Shown piece by piece: positions 51,448 through 59,974 of a stretch of DNA of 64,000 nt. Both the position numbers and the translations under genes were made by a program. This stretch comes from JADGNZ01 sp035995985 (GTDB taxonomy: Bacteria > Acidobacteriota > Thermoanaerobaculia > Gp7-AA8), in NCBI GenBank assembly GCA_035995985.1, contig DASYJY010000035.1, positions 1-64,000 on the forward strand. Direction: 5' to 3'. The notes under the pieces are model-generated. The model did no database searches. It worked only from the letters and a program-made list of their open reading frames with translations, and was not told where the DNA came from. Position 1 is the first letter of the stretch, and each line of letters starts with the position of its first letter.

Positions 51448-52368
51448 ATGGCCGACGTCATCGCCTGCCGCAATCTGCGCAAGCACTTCGCCGACGTGAA
51501 GGCGGTGGACGGACTCGATCTGTCCGTGACCAGCGGCGAGTGTTTCGGACTCCTCGGGCCGAACGGCGCGGGGAAAACGACGACGATCGAAATCCTGGAA
51601 GGACTCACGAAGCCCGATTCCGGCGACGTCGAAATCCTCGGGCTCGACTGGCGCTCGCACGAACGCGAGCTGCGCGAACGCATCGGAATCTCGCTGCAGG
51701 AAACTCAGCTCACCGAGAAGCTCACCGTCTTCGAGACCGTGCGGCTCTTCCGGTCGTTTTATCGCGATGGATATGACCCGGAGGATCTGCTGCGCGATCT
51801 ATCGCTCGATGAGAAGCGGGACGCGCGCGTCGGCAAACTGTCCGGCGGTCAGCGGCAGCGCCTCGGCGTCGCGTGCGCGCTGGTTGGCAATCCGGACGTG
51901 CTCTTTCTCGACGAGCCGACTACCGGCCTCGATCCACAAAGCCGTCTGCAGCTCTGGGACATCGTGCAGCGCTTTCGCGTCAAAGGCGGCACGGTGCTGC
52001 TGACGACGCACTACATGGAGGAGGCGCAGCGCCTCTGCGACCGCGTGGCCATCGTCGACCACGGCCATCTCATCGCCCTCGGCACGCCCGCGGATCTGAT
52101 CGCGAAGCTCGAAGCGCGCAACGTCATCGAGTTCACCAGCGAGCCGGCTCTTTCGCAGGTGGTCGTCGCGGCGATCGATGCGTGCGCCGGTGCGAGCGCG
52201 CACAAAGGTGGATGGTTGCTGCGCGTCCATTCGCTCGCCGAGGCCGTGCCGCAGCTGATCGCGGCAGTGGAGCGGGAAGGCGCGAAGCTCGTGTCGCTCT
52301 CCACGCACGAAGCGACGCTCGAAGATCTCTTCGTCTCGCTGACCGGAAGGGAGCTTCGCGATGCCTGA
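51448..52368 (+). CDS. ABC transporter ATP-binding protein (DrrA/CcmA-type exporter)
   Basis: A 306-residue protein: Walker A GPNGAGKTTT, Q-loop LQETQ, signature LSGGQRQRL, Walker B VLFLDEPTTGLD, H-loop TTHYMEEAQ. The ATG at 51448 begins MADVIACRNL, typical of the family. The C-terminal 80 residues form the DrrA-type extension. It overlaps the permease gene by 8 nt and drives ABC-2 export of lipids, drugs or polyketides. Confidence 0.95.
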   Translation: MADVIACRNLRKHFADVKAVDGLDLSVTSGECFGLLGPNGAGKTTTIEILEGLTKPDSGDVEILGLDWRSHERELRERIGISLQETQLTEKLTVFETVRLFRSFYRDGYDPEDLLRDLSLDEKRDARVGKLSGGQRQRLGVACALVGNPDVLFLDEPTTGLDPQSRLQLWDIVQRFRVKGGTVLLTTHYMEEAQRLCDRVAIVDHGHLIALGTPADLIAKLEARNVIEFTSEPALSQVVVAAIDACAGASAHKGGWLLRVHSLAEAVPQLIAAVEREGAKLVSLSTHEATLEDLFVSLTGRELRDA

Positions 52369-53407
52369 GAAAACGCGCATCCGGCCGCCGATCGTCGAGC
52401 TGGCGGTGACGCGCACGAAGGAGTTCGTGCGTGAAAGCGAAGCGCTCTTCTGGGTCTTCGGCTTTCCGCTGATCCTCGCGCTCGCCCTCGGATTCGCATT
52501 CCGCGAGAAGCCGCCGGACCGTGTGCCGGTTGGCATCGTCGCAGGGCCGAACGCGGCGCAACGTCTGGCAGCGCTACAGAAATCGCCAGTGCTCCTTCCG
52601 AGCATCATGAGTGAGTCGGAAGCGCGCGACGCGCTCCGGCGCGGCAAAGTCTCGCTGCTCATCGAAGGAGCCGACACCGTCGTCTTTCGCTTCGACGCCA
52701 CGCGTCCCGATGCGCAGAGCGCGCGGCGCGAAGCCGACGATGCGCTGCAGACCGCCGCAGGACGGCGCAACGTCATCGTCACGCGCGAGGAACGCGTTCA
52801 CGAGCAGGGCGCGCGCTACATCGACTTCCTCATCCCAGGCCTCCTCGGCATGAACCTCATGGGCACCGGCATGTGGAGCATGGGCTTCACGATCGCCAAC
52901 GCGCGCATGAAGAAGCTGCTCAAGCGTCTCGTGGCCACGCCGATGCGCAAGACCGATTTTCTGCTCGCGCAGTTTCTGTCACGGCTGATCTGGCTGCTGA
53001 TCGAGGTGACAGTGCTGGTCGTCTTCGGCTGGCTCGTCTTCGGCGTGCGCGTGAATGGATCGATTCTGCTGCTCGCGATCCTCTGCATCATCGGCGGCTT
53101 CAGCTTCTCCGGCATCGGCCTGCTGACTGCATCGCGAGCCCGCACGATTGAAGCCGTGAGTGGTCTGATGAACCTCATCATGATGCCGATGTGGCTTTGC
53201 TCCGGAGTCTTCTTTTCCTACGAACGCTTCCCTGATTCGGTGAAGCCGTTCATCCGTTTGCTGCCGCTGACGTTGCTCAACGACGCGTTGCGCACAGTCG
53301 TCAACGATGCCGCCGGCCTCACGCAGATTGCCGGAAAGCTGGCATTACTGGCGGCGTGGGGCCTGGTGACATTCATGATCGGATTGAAAGTGTTCCGCTG
53401 GCAATGA
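52361..53407 (+). CDS. ABC-2 type transporter permease
   Basis: A 348-residue permease with one N-terminal helix, a large extracytoplasmic loop (about 50-155) and five C-terminal helices. The ABC-2 motif region LIPGLLGMNLMGTGMWSMG and the late segment MMPMWLCSGVFFSYERFP are visible. Overlaps the ATPase gene upstream and the lipoprotein gene downstream (ATGA). Confidence 0.93.
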   Translation: MPEKTRIRPPIVELAVTRTKEFVRESEALFWVFGFPLILALALGFAFREKPPDRVPVGIVAGPNAAQRLAALQKSPVLLPSIMSESEARDALRRGKVSLLIEGADTVVFRFDATRPDAQSARREADDALQTAAGRRNVIVTREERVHEQGARYIDFLIPGLLGMNLMGTGMWSMGFTIANARMKKLLKRLVATPMRKTDFLLAQFLSRLIWLLIEVTVLVVFGWLVFGVRVNGSILLLAILCIIGGFSFSGIGLLTASRARTIEAVSGLMNLIMMPMWLCSGVFFSYERFPDSVKPFIRLLPLTLLNDALRTVVNDAAGLTQIAGKLALLAAWGLVTFMIGLKVFRWQ

Positions 53408-53832
53408 AACGAATCGCGGTCATCGTCCTTCTCTTCCTCGCCGCCTGCGCAACGACGACGCAAAGCACACCGAACGCCGATGTGCTCATGCAGCGCGATC
53501 GCGATTTCGCGAAGCAATCGGCGGCGCACGGTCATCTCGCATGGCAGGAGCTCATGGCTAAGAACGCCGTGAAGCCGGCCAACGGCGGCCAGATGCTCAA
53601 CGGACCGCAGGAGATCGGCGAGAACATGCTGGCGGCATTCGCGAGCGGTTTCACGCTGTCGTGGGAACCGGCGCGCGCCGAAATCTCCCGCGGCGGAAAG
53701 CTCGGCTACACGTGGGGCCGCTACCGCTCCGTCTTCAACGGCAAAACGCGCGAAGGAACGTACATGACCGTCTGGGAAAAACAGCAGGACGGCACGTGGA
53801 AGGTGCTCTTCGACACGGGCGATCCGGATTGA
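53404..53832 (+). CDS. SnoaL/DUF4440-like NTF2-fold lipoprotein
   Basis: A 142-residue protein with lipobox LFLAAC (Cys16). The body fits the NTF2-like cone fold: RDRDFAKQSAAHGHLAWQEL at the start and YTWGRYRSVFNGKTREGTYMTVWEKQQDGTWKVLFD at the end. The ATG overlaps the permease stop, so it is part of the exporter operon. Its role there is unknown. Confidence 0.83.
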   Translation: MKRIAVIVLLFLAACATTTQSTPNADVLMQRDRDFAKQSAAHGHLAWQELMAKNAVKPANGGQMLNGPQEIGENMLAAFASGFTLSWEPARAEISRGGKLGYTWGRYRSVFNGKTREGTYMTVWEKQQDGTWKVLFDTGDPD

Positions 53833-53860
53833 GGCCACAACTGCGTAGAATCTGCGCTGC

Positions 53861-54607
53861 ATGAAAGTCGCGACATGGAATGTGAACGGGATCCGCGCTC
53901 GTGAGACGCAGTTTCAGGAGTGGGTTGCCACCGCGCAGCCGGACGTGATCTGCCTGCAGGAGATCAAAGCCTCCATCGCGCAGGTCCCCGAATCGATCTG
54001 CAACCTCGGCGGCTACTGGTGCTACTGGCACGGCGCCGCCGCGTACTCCGGCGTCGCGCTGCACATGCGCCGCGAGACGTTCCCCGAGGAGCCGAAGTTC
54101 ACGCATCCGGAGTTCGACCACGAGACGCGCATCGTCGAAGCGCGCGCCGGCGATACGGTCTTCGCGTCGGTGTACGTCCCGAACGGCGGCAAGGACTACG
54201 CGGCCAAGATCGCGTTCATGAACTCGCTGATCGCCTACGCGCATTCGCACCGCGAGCAGGGACTGAACCTCGTCATCTGCGGCGACTACAACGTCGCGCG
54301 GACCGACATGGACGTGCATCCGAAAGAGCGCAAGCCGAACATCATCGGTCAGCGCCCCGAGGAGCGCGACCTGTTAGAAGCGATGATCGCCGAAGGCCTC
54401 GTCGACGTTGGCCGCAAGCTCTACCCCGAGGCGGACGACTACTTCTCCTGGTGGGCTCCCTGGCGCAATCTCCGCCAACGCAACATCGGCTGGCGATTGG
54501 ATTACGTGCTGGCCAGCGAGTCGCTCGCGAAGCGGGCGGTGTCGTGTCCATCATTCCGCGAAATCGGAACGAGCGACCACGCGCCAGTGGTGGCGACGTT
54601 CGAGTGA
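53861..54607 (+). CDS. xthA: Exodeoxyribonuclease III (AP endonuclease)
   Basis: A 248-residue EEP-superfamily nuclease for base-excision repair: WNVNGIRAR, LQEIKAS (metal Glu), the Tyr/Asp region around VYVPNGG, GDYNVAR (Asp/Asn), and SDHAPVVATF (Asp-His) at the end. All catalytic residues are present and length is typical. Confidence 0.95.
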   Translation: MKVATWNVNGIRARETQFQEWVATAQPDVICLQEIKASIAQVPESICNLGGYWCYWHGAAAYSGVALHMRRETFPEEPKFTHPEFDHETRIVEARAGDTVFASVYVPNGGKDYAAKIAFMNSLIAYAHSHREQGLNLVICGDYNVARTDMDVHPKERKPNIIGQRPEERDLLEAMIAEGLVDVGRKLYPEADDYFSWWAPWRNLRQRNIGWRLDYVLASESLAKRAVSCPSFREIGTSDHAPVVATFE

Positions 54608-54613
54608 GTCACG

Positions 54614-55158
54614 ATGCACTCGTACACCATCGATGAATACGTTTCATTGCAGCGAGGCATCGACGTCAAACTCGAATACTTTGATGGCGACATCTTCCTC
54701 ATGGCCGGGTACTCAGCTGGCCACTATCGGATCAGCCGCAACGTACTGAGGCTCTTCGAGGCTGCGCTTGCAGCATCGTCGTGTGAAGCGTTCGGTAGCG
54801 ACATGCGCGTGAGCACGCCGTCCGGCCTCTACACCTACCCGGACGCCTCGATCATCTGCGGTCCGAAGGTCGGCAACGAAGCGGAGACGATCAGTACACC
54901 GATCGTGATCGTTGAGGTGCTGTCCGATCGACTCGCAACTATGACCGCGGCGAGAAGTTCGATCTCTACCGATCAATCCCGACGCTTCGTCACTACCTGT
55001 TGATCGAGCAGAACTTCATTCACGTGGAGCACCGGAGTCTCGCGAGTGACGGATCGTGGTCAAGCGAGATCGTCGATTCGGCGGGCATCGTTCGCTTGCC
55101 CAACGTCGGAATCGAGTTGCGGACGGCGAAAATCTACGACGGCGTCGCACTCGCCTGA
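54614..55158 (+). pseudogene. Uma2-family (DUF820) endonuclease-like gene with a frameshift
   Basis: From ATG 54614 the frame gives EYVSLQRGIDVKLEYFDGDI and later YPDASIICGP, IVIVEVLSD, the Uma2 PD-(D/E)xK core. After the SD at 54924-54931 the true continuation RNYDRGEKFDLYRSIPTLRHY lies in another frame and runs to a TGA at 55156. One missing base near 54929-54934 explains it. Repair would give about 181 residues. Uma2 genes are mobile, often multi-copy, and of unclear function. Confidence 0.85.
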
Positions 55159-55162
55159 AAAG

Positions 55163-55224
55163 CTTTCACGCGGAGCCGCGGAGCTCGCGGAGGTTTTCTC
55201 CGCGTCCCCGCGTCTCCGCGTGAA
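55163..55224. repeat. Palindromic octamer array (TCTCCGCG family)
   Basis: Arms 55163-55192 (CTTTCACGCGGAGCCGCGGA ...) and 55195-55224 (... CCGCGTCTCCGCGTGAA) are inverse complements. It lies between the Uma2 remnant and the convergent OmpA-family gene and could serve as a bidirectional terminator. Same family as 4832-4859 and 42366-42438. Confidence 0.82.
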
Positions 55225-55230
55225 CAGTTT

Positions 55231-55872
55231 TTACTCGAGAACCACGATCACCACGCGCCGATTTTCCGCTCGGCCTTTGCGCGTCTTGTTCGGTGCCACC
55301 GGCAGCGTGTCGCCGTAGGAAATCGTCGACATGCGGTTCAGCGGCAGTTGCGCGCCCCGGGAGAGATAGCGGCGGACTTCGTCGGCGCGGCGTTCGCCGA
55401 GCTCGTCGTTAAGTTTGCGGCCGCCGGTGTCGTCCGTGTGGCCCTGAATCTCGATGTAGTACTGCTCGTTGAGGGCCTTCACCTTGCCGGCGAAATCGTC
55501 GAGCGCGGCCTGCGCGTCTTTGTTCAACTCATACGAACCGACCTTGAACTTGATGCGGTCTTCCTTGAACGTCTGCTGGAAAACGACCTTCCCTTTTGCC
55601 AGCACGCCGGCGTCCTGGGCACGTTTGAGAGCGTCCTTCGCCTCGGTGCTCAGCTGCGCGATGGCGGCGTCGTTCTGCTGGAGATGCGTGTCAGTGGCCT
55701 TCTGCTTGTTCTGCAGATCTTCGACCTGACCTTCGACCGACTCGACCTTCTTGCTGGTCTGCGCCTGCGCGTCGGCGATCTTCTGATCGACCGATTTCGA
55801 CGTCGCGCATGCGCCGAGTGTGGCGGCCAACGCCGTGGCCGTGAGGATGCGGATTGCAATCGTCTGCTTCAT
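55231..55872 (-). CDS. OmpA/Pal-family lipoprotein
   Basis: A 213-residue lipoprotein (Cys22 in ATLGAC) with a coiled coil (about 30-75, VEGQVEDLQNKQKATDTHLQ-like heptads) and a C-terminal OmpA domain binding peptidoglycan: IEIQGHTDDTGGRKLNDELG and RMSTISYGDTLPVAPNKT, RRVVIVVLE. It tethers outer membrane and wall. Its ATG overlaps the VWA gene stop. Confidence 0.93.
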   Translation of the reverse strand: MKQTIAIRILTATALAATLGACATSKSVDQKIADAQAQTSKKVESVEGQVEDLQNKQKATDTHLQQNDAAIAQLSTEAKDALKRAQDAGVLAKGKVVFQQTFKEDRIKFKVGSYELNKDAQAALDDFAGKVKALNEQYYIEIQGHTDDTGGRKLNDELGERRADEVRRYLSRGAQLPLNRMSTISYGDTLPVAPNKTRKGRAENRRVVIVVLE

Positions 55873-56837
55873 TTAACTTCCCTTCCTTTCCGTCTGTTTA
55901 TTCGAGAGGCGACCAGGGGAGGTTCAGTGCCGAGGTACCCCGCGCGGACCCGGACGGCGCGCGCGCGTCCCGCGAGTTTCAGCGAGATCGTGCGGTACTT
56001 TACTGCACCTTTTCCCGTGGGGGCGAACCCGATCAGGTACTGCGCGCGGAGGTCGTCCTCGATGTGCGAGACGGCTTCCGCGATCTGTTGCGGCGTGTTT
56101 CCGAGGTAGAGCTTTCCGCCCGTAAGTGTGGCTACTTCGTTGAGCAGTCCGATATCCGACAGATCCTCACGCGGGCGCTTCTTACTGTCGACCGGCTGCT
56201 CCGGCTCACGCAATCCGAGTGAATAGATCGGAACGGAGATGCCCTGAAGCTGCTGCGCGAGCGCGCCGCGCGTGAGCGAGGACGCATTGTCGATGCCGTC
56301 GCTGAGCAGAATGATCGCGCGCGACGGATTACGTCCGAGTTTGCTGCGCTCCGGCATCGTCGCCAGCGCATCGAAGAACGCGGTCTTGCCGTACGGCTTG
56401 ACGTGACCGAGAGCGCGCGTGATGTCGTTCGGATTTTCTGTGAACGGCGCGACTTCGACTGCCTGCGACTCCGCGAAAACATACAGCGCGAAATCGTCGC
56501 CGGGACGGCGGTGTCCGATCAGCGCGCCGATCGCAGCGAACGCCGAATCCATCTTCCCCGCCAGCGCCATCGAGCCGGAGCCGTCGAGGAGGATCGTGAA
56601 CGACACCGGCGCGTTCTGCGACTTCTCGAACATGTCGCTGCGCACCGGCGCTCCATCCACCGTCAGATTGACCTCGGCATTGCGCAGGTCGGTGATGGGA
56701 CGTCCGTGATCGCCGAGGACCGTGAAGGGGATCATGACGTAGCCGACGGAGACTGATTCCGACATCGGCGCGACGACACTCTGGGCGAGCACGGGCAGTG
56801 CGATGAACAACGCGGCGCAGGCGAGTACCCGGCTCAT
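55869..56837 (-). CDS. Secreted VWFA-related protein (acidobacterial type)
   Basis: A 322-residue protein with signal peptide (LACAALFIALPVLAQ). The region around residues 35-75 (FTVLGDHGRPITDLRNAEV) and the MIDAS DGSGSM (DxSxS) near 87 fit the TIGR03436 VWFA-related family typical of Acidobacteriota. ILLSDGIDN and SLGLREPE follow. A metal-dependent adhesion or scaffold domain; no enzyme motif. Confidence 0.9.
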   Translation of the reverse strand: MSRVLACAALFIALPVLAQSVVAPMSESVSVGYVMIPFTVLGDHGRPITDLRNAEVNLTVDGAPVRSDMFEKSQNAPVSFTILLDGSGSMALAGKMDSAFAAIGALIGHRRPGDDFALYVFAESQAVEVAPFTENPNDITRALGHVKPYGKTAFFDALATMPERSKLGRNPSRAIILLSDGIDNASSLTRGALAQQLQGISVPIYSLGLREPEQPVDSKKRPREDLSDIGLLNEVATLTGGKLYLGNTPQQIAEAVSHIEDDLRAQYLIGFAPTGKGAVKYRTISLKLAGRARAVRVRAGYLGTEPPLVASRINRRKGREVK

Positions 56838-56866
56838 GCGGACAATGAACAAATAACTAGTTGCGC

Positions 56867-57226
56867 CTACTTCCACGTCAGCGGGATGAACTTCTCATCG
56901 TCCTGTTGCGTCCGCTCCCATTTCAGGAAGTCGTAGTACCCGCAGCGCTTGAAGTCCGGATACTCGTGGCAGACGCCGGGCCGCGCGTTGTAGATCGTGC
57001 AGCGGCGCTCTTTAATGTCGAGAAACATGCAGACGCTGCCGTAGATCTTGTCCTTCTGGTGACGAAGGACCTGCTCCCCTTCGACGACTTTCGTGAAGCG
57101 CTTTTTCGCGACTTCGACGTCGACGTCGAAATGCTTCGCCAGGCGATTCAGGTCGCGCTTGTTGACGATGATCCGCGTGTAGCTGCAGCAGTACGCGGGG
57201 CACTTCGTGCAGTCGTAGGAAGCCAT
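56867..57226 (-). CDS. YkgJ-family zinc/iron-chelating cysteine-cluster protein
   Basis: A 119-residue protein with CTKCPAYCC at the start and GSVCMFLDIKERRCTIYNARPGVCHEYP at the middle, the YkgJ cysteine pattern thought to bind an Fe-S or zinc cluster. Seven to eight conserved cysteines are in place. Precise function is unknown for the family. Confidence 0.87.
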   Translation of the reverse strand: MASYDCTKCPAYCCSYTRIIVNKRDLNRLAKHFDVDVEVAKKRFTKVVEGEQVLRHQKDKIYGSVCMFLDIKERRCTIYNARPGVCHEYPDFKRCGYYDFLKWERTQQDDEKFIPLTWK

Positions 57227-57243
57227 GGCGAGAGTTTACGGGA

Positions 57244-57360
57244 AGTGGTTGTTAGTGGCCAGTGGTCAGTGGCAAGGGGTCAGTTGGGTTGAATGTAGCT
57301 CTCGCTCGCGTGCGCATCGCTCAGTCTTCCTGACCACTGGCCACTGACCACTAACCACTA
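57244..57360. repeat. Palindromic heptamer array (GTGGTCA words)
   Basis: Left arm 57244-57284 and right arm 57328-57360 consist of GGCCAGT, GGTCAGT and GTTAGTG-type words and their inverse complements. They could form a long hairpin with a 43-nt loop. It lies between divergent genes, so it may overlap both promoters. Confidence 0.8.
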
Positions 57361-57370
57361 TCATTGCGCC

Positions 57371-58060
57371 ATGGACCACGCCGTCGCCCTCGTTCAGGCG
57401 TATCTGCAGCTCAATGGGTATTTCACGTCCGCCGAGTACCCGATCATCGCGGCCGCGGGACGCAACGGCTTCCGCACGCTGACGGACATCGACGTCCTCG
57501 CGTTCCGCTTTCCGTCCGGGTTGCCGTCGCCGGCGAGCTCGCCGAAGCGTGCACCGCGCGCGCTCGACATGAGCGATGTCGATCCGGGCCTCGGCGTGCC
57601 CGCGGACGCGATCGACATGGTGATCGGCGAGGTGAAGGAAGGGCGCGTCGGAATCAACAGCGGCGCGAGGAATCCCGAAATTCTGAAGACCGTCATCAGC
57701 CGCCTCGGCGATTCGACCATCGACAGCGACGCCGTCGTCGCGGACCTGCTCGAGCACGGATCGGCCACACTGCCGTCCGGATTCGCGATCCGCCTGATCG
57801 CATTCGGCTCGTTCCCGCCCGGCGCGCCGGTGCCGCCGTGCCGCATCATCAGCCTCGGGCACGTACTCGATTTCCTGCAGCGCTACGTGCGCAAACACTG
57901 GAGCATGCTGCGGCATCTGCAGTTCAAAGATCCCGCGTTCGGATTTCTGATGACGATGGAAAAAGCGCGGCGCGGCGGCGCGGGCCGGCGCGGTAAAGCG
58001 GGCGTCGAGATCGTCTCGTCGACGCCGCGGCCGGCGCATGATCGCCCGCTGAAGAGGTGA
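57371..58060 (+). CDS. Protein of unknown function with a possible PD-(D/E)xK nuclease core
   Basis: A 229-residue protein. Residues 1-30 begin with a helix and strand (VQAYLQLNGYFTSAEYPI), then TDIDVLAFRF (Asp41) and MVIGEVKEGR (Glu87-x-Lys89). The spacing Asp ... ExK on adjacent strands is that of restriction-endonuclease-like folds. The C-terminal half is less clear and ends with a basic, glycine-rich tail. Just upstream of moaE on the same strand. Nuclease activity is inference. Confidence 0.65.
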   Translation: MDHAVALVQAYLQLNGYFTSAEYPIIAAAGRNGFRTLTDIDVLAFRFPSGLPSPASSPKRAPRALDMSDVDPGLGVPADAIDMVIGEVKEGRVGINSGARNPEILKTVISRLGDSTIDSDAVVADLLEHGSATLPSGFAIRLIAFGSFPPGAPVPPCRIISLGHVLDFLQRYVRKHWSMLRHLQFKDPAFGFLMTMEKARRGGAGRRGKAGVEIVSSTPRPAHDRPLKR

Positions 58061-58063
58061 CGC

Positions 58064-58480
58064 ATTTCGTATCTCACTGACGACCCGATCGATGCCGCCG
58101 CACTCGTGAAGCGCGTGATGCGTCCGTCCGATGGCGCGTACGTGCTGTTCGAAGGCGTCGTGCGCAATCACCACGAAGGCAAGGCGGTCGAGTCGATTTT
58201 CTACGATGCCTACCGGCCGATGGCGGAGAAGGAGATGGCGAAGATCGTCGAGGAGGTGCGGAGTTCGTATGCCGAGGTTGCGATCGATGTTGTGCATCGC
58301 CTCGGGCAACTCGTCGTCGGCGACTCATCGATCGCGATCGTGGCCGCGTCGCCGCATCGTGCCGAGGCCTTCGAGGCGTGCCGGATGATGATCGATCGCA
58401 TCAAAGAGACCGTTCCGATCTGGAAAAAGGAGCGCGGACCGGGCGGCGAAGAGTGGGTCGGTTGGCAGGGCAAGTGCTGA
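58064..58480 (+). CDS. moaE: Molybdopterin synthase catalytic subunit, probable ATT start
   Basis: Transfers sulfur from MoaD thiocarboxylate to precursor Z in molybdopterin synthesis. Core: GAYVLFEGVVRNHHEG (substrate Arg), YDAYRPMAEKEM, HRLGQLVVGDSSIAIV, and IWKKERGPGGEEW with catalytic Lys. The family N-terminus xxYLTDDPIDAAAL lies upstream of the first GTG (58106). The only start fitting it is ATT 58064, with GAGGTGA 4 nt before. Otherwise a 124-residue form starts at GTG 58106. No moaD is adjacent. Confidence 0.9.
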   Translation: MSYLTDDPIDAAALVKRVMRPSDGAYVLFEGVVRNHHEGKAVESIFYDAYRPMAEKEMAKIVEEVRSSYAEVAIDVVHRLGQLVVGDSSIAIVAASPHRAEAFEACRMMIDRIKETVPIWKKERGPGGEEWVGWQGKC

Positions 58481-58481
58481 C

Positions 58482-59183
58482 ATGACCACTTCCCACAACG
58501 TCTCCGACCGCCAGCTCCCGCGCGGCGCCGGCGACGCGGCCGAGGTACCGCCGATTCCTGCCGCGAGCGTGATCGTGTTGCGTGACTCGCCGCTGGAAGT
58601 GCTGATGATCCGCCGCCATTCGAAGTCATCGTTCGTGCCGGATGCGTGGGTCTTTCCCGGCGGCGTCGTTGAACCTTCCGATCATGACCTCGGCGATGGA
58701 ACAGAGCTCGCGACGATGCGCGTCGCCGCCGCACGCGAATTGTTCGAAGAGAGTGGCATCTGGCTGGGCGCTCCGCTCCCGGATGCGGATGCAAAACGCC
58801 GCAAGCTGCTGGCTGCCGAAATCACGTTCGCGTCGCTGCTCAACGAATCGCCGCTCGATCTCGAGAAACTCGTCTGGACGTCGCGCTGGATTACGCCGGT
58901 CGGTGTTCCGAAGCGATTCGACACCTATTTTTTTCTCGCTGCCGTCGATCGCAACGCGATCGCCTCGGTCGAAAACGTCGAAGCGGTCGAAGTGATCTGG
59001 ATTCCGCCGGCCGAGGCGATCGAGAAACTGCAGATCGTCTTTCCGACGCAGAAGAACCTCGAAGCGCTGGCCGGATTCGCGTCAGCCGAGGAATTGCTCG
59101 CCTCGCGCCGAGGAGTGGACGTGGCGACGACGCGGCCGGTGCTCGTCGTCGAAGACGGAAAGAAGAGGATCATCCTGCCGTGA
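58482..59183 (+). CDS. Nudix hydrolase
   Basis: A 233-residue protein: the Nudix box reads GGVVEPSDHD through REL FEESG with a 17-residue spacer variation typical of the larger NUDT7/19-like forms. ILVMIRRHSKSSF precedes it. It likely hydrolyses a nucleoside diphosphate derivative such as CoA or ADP-sugar. It starts one base after the moaE stop and its stop overlaps the MBL gene by 4 nt. Confidence 0.88.
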   Translation: MTTSHNVSDRQLPRGAGDAAEVPPIPAASVIVLRDSPLEVLMIRRHSKSSFVPDAWVFPGGVVEPSDHDLGDGTELATMRVAAARELFEESGIWLGAPLPDADAKRRKLLAAEITFASLLNESPLDLEKLVWTSRWITPVGVPKRFDTYFFLAAVDRNAIASVENVEAVEVIWIPPAEAIEKLQIVFPTQKNLEALAGFASAEELLASRRGVDVATTRPVLVVEDGKKRIILP

Positions 59184-59974
59184 TCATTCGCGACATCACC
59201 GCTCCGAATCCGGGCGCGTTCACGTTGAGCGGAACGCGGACCTATCTCCTCGGCGAGTCGGCGGTGATCGATCCGGGTCCCGCGATCAATTCGCACATCG
59301 ACGCGATTCGAATGGCGATGCCGAGGCTGACCACGATTCTGATCACGCACCGGCATGGTGACCACGCACCGGCCGCGGTGCCGCTGAAGAGAATGACTGG
59401 CGCACGAATCGTCGCGCCGCGCGGCGTGCTCGATGACACGCTCGTCGATCAGCGCGTCGCCGGCGGCGACACGATTGCGGTCGAAGACGAAACGCTCGAA
59501 GTGATCGCCACGCCGGGACACACCGCCGAACACGTTTGCTTTCTGACATCAGCCGGCGATCTCTTCGCCGGCGATACGGTCCTCGGCGAAGGGACGACGG
59601 CGATCTTTCCGCCCGACGGATCGATGCGTGATTACATCGCCTCGCTGCGGCTCCTCCTGACGCACAATCCGAAACGAATCTTCCCCGCGCACGGACCGAC
59701 ACGCGATGATGCCGCCACCTTGATTGAGCAATATATTGGTCATCGAATTCAGCGGGAAAAACAGGTCCTCGATGCGCTCACGAACGGTGCGACGTCCGCG
59801 GCGTCGATGCGGCAGCGTATCTATCCCGATCTCGATCCGCGGCTTCACGGCGCGGCGGAGATTCAGATCGCGGCGCATCTGATCAAGCTCGTCGAAGATG
59901 GGGCGGTGATTCAGAACGGGACCGGCGATTATCTGGTTACAGGATCCGGTCGAGACCGCGAACGAGTCCGGTGA
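59180..59974 (+). CDS. MBL-fold metallo-hydrolase (LACTB2/glyoxalase II-like)
   Basis: A 264-residue protein with the dinuclear zinc motif THRHGDH (HxHxDH), then TPGHTAEHV and FAGDTVLGEG with later His/Asp ligands, plus a C-terminal helical cap as in LACTB2-type enzymes. It probably acts on RNA, thioesters or related substrates. The last 38 bp overlap the convergent dapB-like gene. Confidence 0.88.
   Translation: MIIRDITAPNPGAFTLSGTRTYLLGESAVIDPGPAINSHIDAIRMAMPRLTTILITHRHGDHAPAAVPLKRMTGARIVAPRGVLDDTLVDQRVAGGDTIAVEDETLEVIATPGHTAEHVCFLTSAGDLFAGDTVLGEGTTAIFPPDGSMRDYIASLRLLLTHNPKRIFPAHGPTRDDAATLIEQYIGHRIQREKQVLDALTNGATSAASMRQRIYPDLDPRLHGAAEIQIAAHLIKLVEDGAVIQNGTGDYLVTGSGRDRERVR

Noticed and set aside
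57244..57360. Tandem word arrays as CRISPR
   Set aside because: Units are 7-8 bp without unique spacers, arms are inverted, and no cas genes are present.
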